Source: Microbacterium sp. SSM24
GTDB lineage: Bacteria > Actinomycetota > Actinomycetes > Actinomycetales > Microbacteriaceae
Assembly (NCBI RefSeq): GCF_025989145.1
Contig: NZ_JAPDNQ010000001.1
Span: forward strand, 310,001 to 374,000
Direction: 5' to 3'
DNA length: 64,000 nt
In this document: positions 63,260 to 64,000 of the stretch, piece by piece
Layout of the letters: every line of letters starts with the position of its first letter
Numbering within the stretch: position 1 is the first letter of the stretch
Notes under the pieces: model-generated
Seen by the model: the letters and a program-made list of their open reading frames with translations, nothing else
Told to the model about the DNA's origin: nothing
Database searches by the model: none
Made by a program: the position numbers and the translations under genes

Positions 63260-63919
63260 CTAGTTGGCGCCGATTCGCCCACCCGATTCGCGCAGGTAGC
63301 ATTCCGCGCACATCGACTCGTAGGTGACGCGCGCCGTCGACAGCTCGTCGATCGCGACCTGGTCGCCGTCGAACACGAACCGGCCACCGACGAGGCGGGC
63401 GTTGAAGAGCGCCTTGCGCCCGCAGCGGCAGATCGTCTTGAGCTCCTCGAGGCTGTGGGCGAGTTCCAGCAGTCGACGGGATCCCGGAAAGGCCTGCGTC
63501 TGGAAGTCCGTGCGGATGCCGTATGCGAGCACCGGGACGTGATCGAGCACGACGATCCGCAGCAGGTCGTCGACCTGCTCACGGGTGAGGAACTGCGCCT
63601 CATCGATCATCAGGCACGCCACGTCGGGCGCGGCGCCGGTCGCCGAGGACTCCGGGATCAGCGCGTCCTCGGCGCGCTCCCGCACGCGCTCCCGATGCTC
63701 CGCGAAGAGCGCCCGGACGTCGGCGCCCGGCGGAATGAGGAAGTCGACGGTGCGCTCGACGCCGAGGCGGCTGGAGATCTGGTCCGCGCCCTTGGTGTCG
63801 ATCTCGGGCTTGGCCAGGAGCACGTGCTGCCCGCGCTCCTCGTAGTTGTACGCGGCCTGCAGGAGCGACGTCGACTTGCCGGAGTTCATCGCGCCGTAGC
63901 GGAAGTACAGTTTGGCCAC
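63260..63919 (-). CDS. tdk: Thymidine kinase
   Basis: 219 aa starting MAKLYFRYGAMNSGKSTSLL (P-loop). CLMIDEAQFLTREQVDDL carries the catalytic Glu, YGIRTDFQTQAFPGSRRLL the lasso region, and the zinc ligands are CRCGRK and MCAECYL. It is of the type II TK1 family and salvages thymidine. It ends nine bases before galE and is probably cotranscribed. Confidence 0.95.
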   Translation of the reverse strand: MAKLYFRYGAMNSGKSTSLLQAAYNYEERGQHVLLAKPEIDTKGADQISSRLGVERTVDFLIPPGADVRALFAEHRERVRERAEDALIPESSATGAAPDVACLMIDEAQFLTREQVDDLLRIVVLDHVPVLAYGIRTDFQTQAFPGSRRLLELAHSLEELKTICRCGRKALFNARLVGGRFVFDGDQVAIDELSTARVTYESMCAECYLRESGGRIGAN

Positions 63920-63937
63920 CCGGCGAGTCTACGGAAG

Positions 63938-64000
63938 TCAGCGGCCTCCGAACCCGCCTCCGCCTCCCCCGCCGCCGGAGAATCCGCCGCCCGACGACCC
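63938..64000 (-). CDS. C-terminal end of a Gly-rich membrane protein (DUF2207/TPM-type), cut by the window edge
   Basis: Only the final 20 residues are inside: GSSGGGFSGGGGGGGFGGR, then TGA. Such serine-glycine-phenylalanine tails are typical of DUF2207 or TPM-domain membrane proteins. Nothing more can be said from this fragment. Confidence 0.4.
   Translation of the reverse strand, partial: GSSGGGFSGGGGGGGGFGGR

Overview
The window is high-GC DNA from a Gram-positive actinobacterium, most likely a Microbacterium-type member of the Microbacteriaceae. The inference rests on the codon usage, short four-base gene overlaps, frequent GTG/TTG starts, actinobacterial families (RskA/SigK with a fasciclin lipoprotein, DUF4244/TadE pilus cluster, PASTA-containing class A PBP, MutT1 fused to a histidine phosphatase) and gene order resembling Mycobacterium and Streptomyces. 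The species assignment is inference.

Region 1 (1-16.7 kb) is core chromosome. It holds a nitrobindin-like protein, a GlnR-like orphan regulator, ppk and mutT1, the phosphate transporter pstSCAB with a PHO-box-like repeat upstream, a TetR regulator with a perfect palindrome, pabC, an AraC/VOC pair, the rskA-sigK-fasciclin module, a membrane Ser/Thr kinase and tRNA-Lys.

Region 2 (16.7-33.8 kb) is accessory, with lower GC in its first half. It starts directly after tRNA-Lys with a decayed 3' fragment of a DNA-alkylation-repair gene whose intact relative sits at 33.8 kb. Between them are: an Abi_2/AbiF-type HEPN protein preceded by a small terminator-ended RNA; a 59-aa ORF coupled to an SDH-type Clp-fold protease; an XRE/ImmA pair divergent from a three-gene ubiquitin-like operon (tandem ubiquitin-like protein, E2-like protein, JAMM-E1 fusion); two unrecognised proteins; a P-loop kinase; a serine recombinase; an SRPBCC protein; a LuxR-type two-component system with an ABC exporter; and a YCII/ECF sigma pair. 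The first part reads as a defence island.

Region 3 (33.8-64 kb) is again mostly core: alkylation repair, GNAT, pncA, an MMPL exporter, an EamA exporter, tRNA-Thr, metQNI, an operon topA-tmk-holB-hydrolase, a compact Tad-type secretion cluster, acs, ridA, a PonA2-like PBP with a metallophosphoesterase, tRNA-Pro, an FMN alpha-hydroxy-acid oxidase with a FadR-type regulator and twin operators, galE and tdk.

The most interesting system is the ubiquitin-like conjugation operon at 20.9-23.2 kb, whose predicted modifier ends in Gly-Gly followed by two residues that its JAMM protease could remove. The second is the AbiF-like toxin with its presumptive antitoxin RNA at 17.2-18.2 kb. No CRISPR array, rRNA gene, transposase or replication origin was seen.
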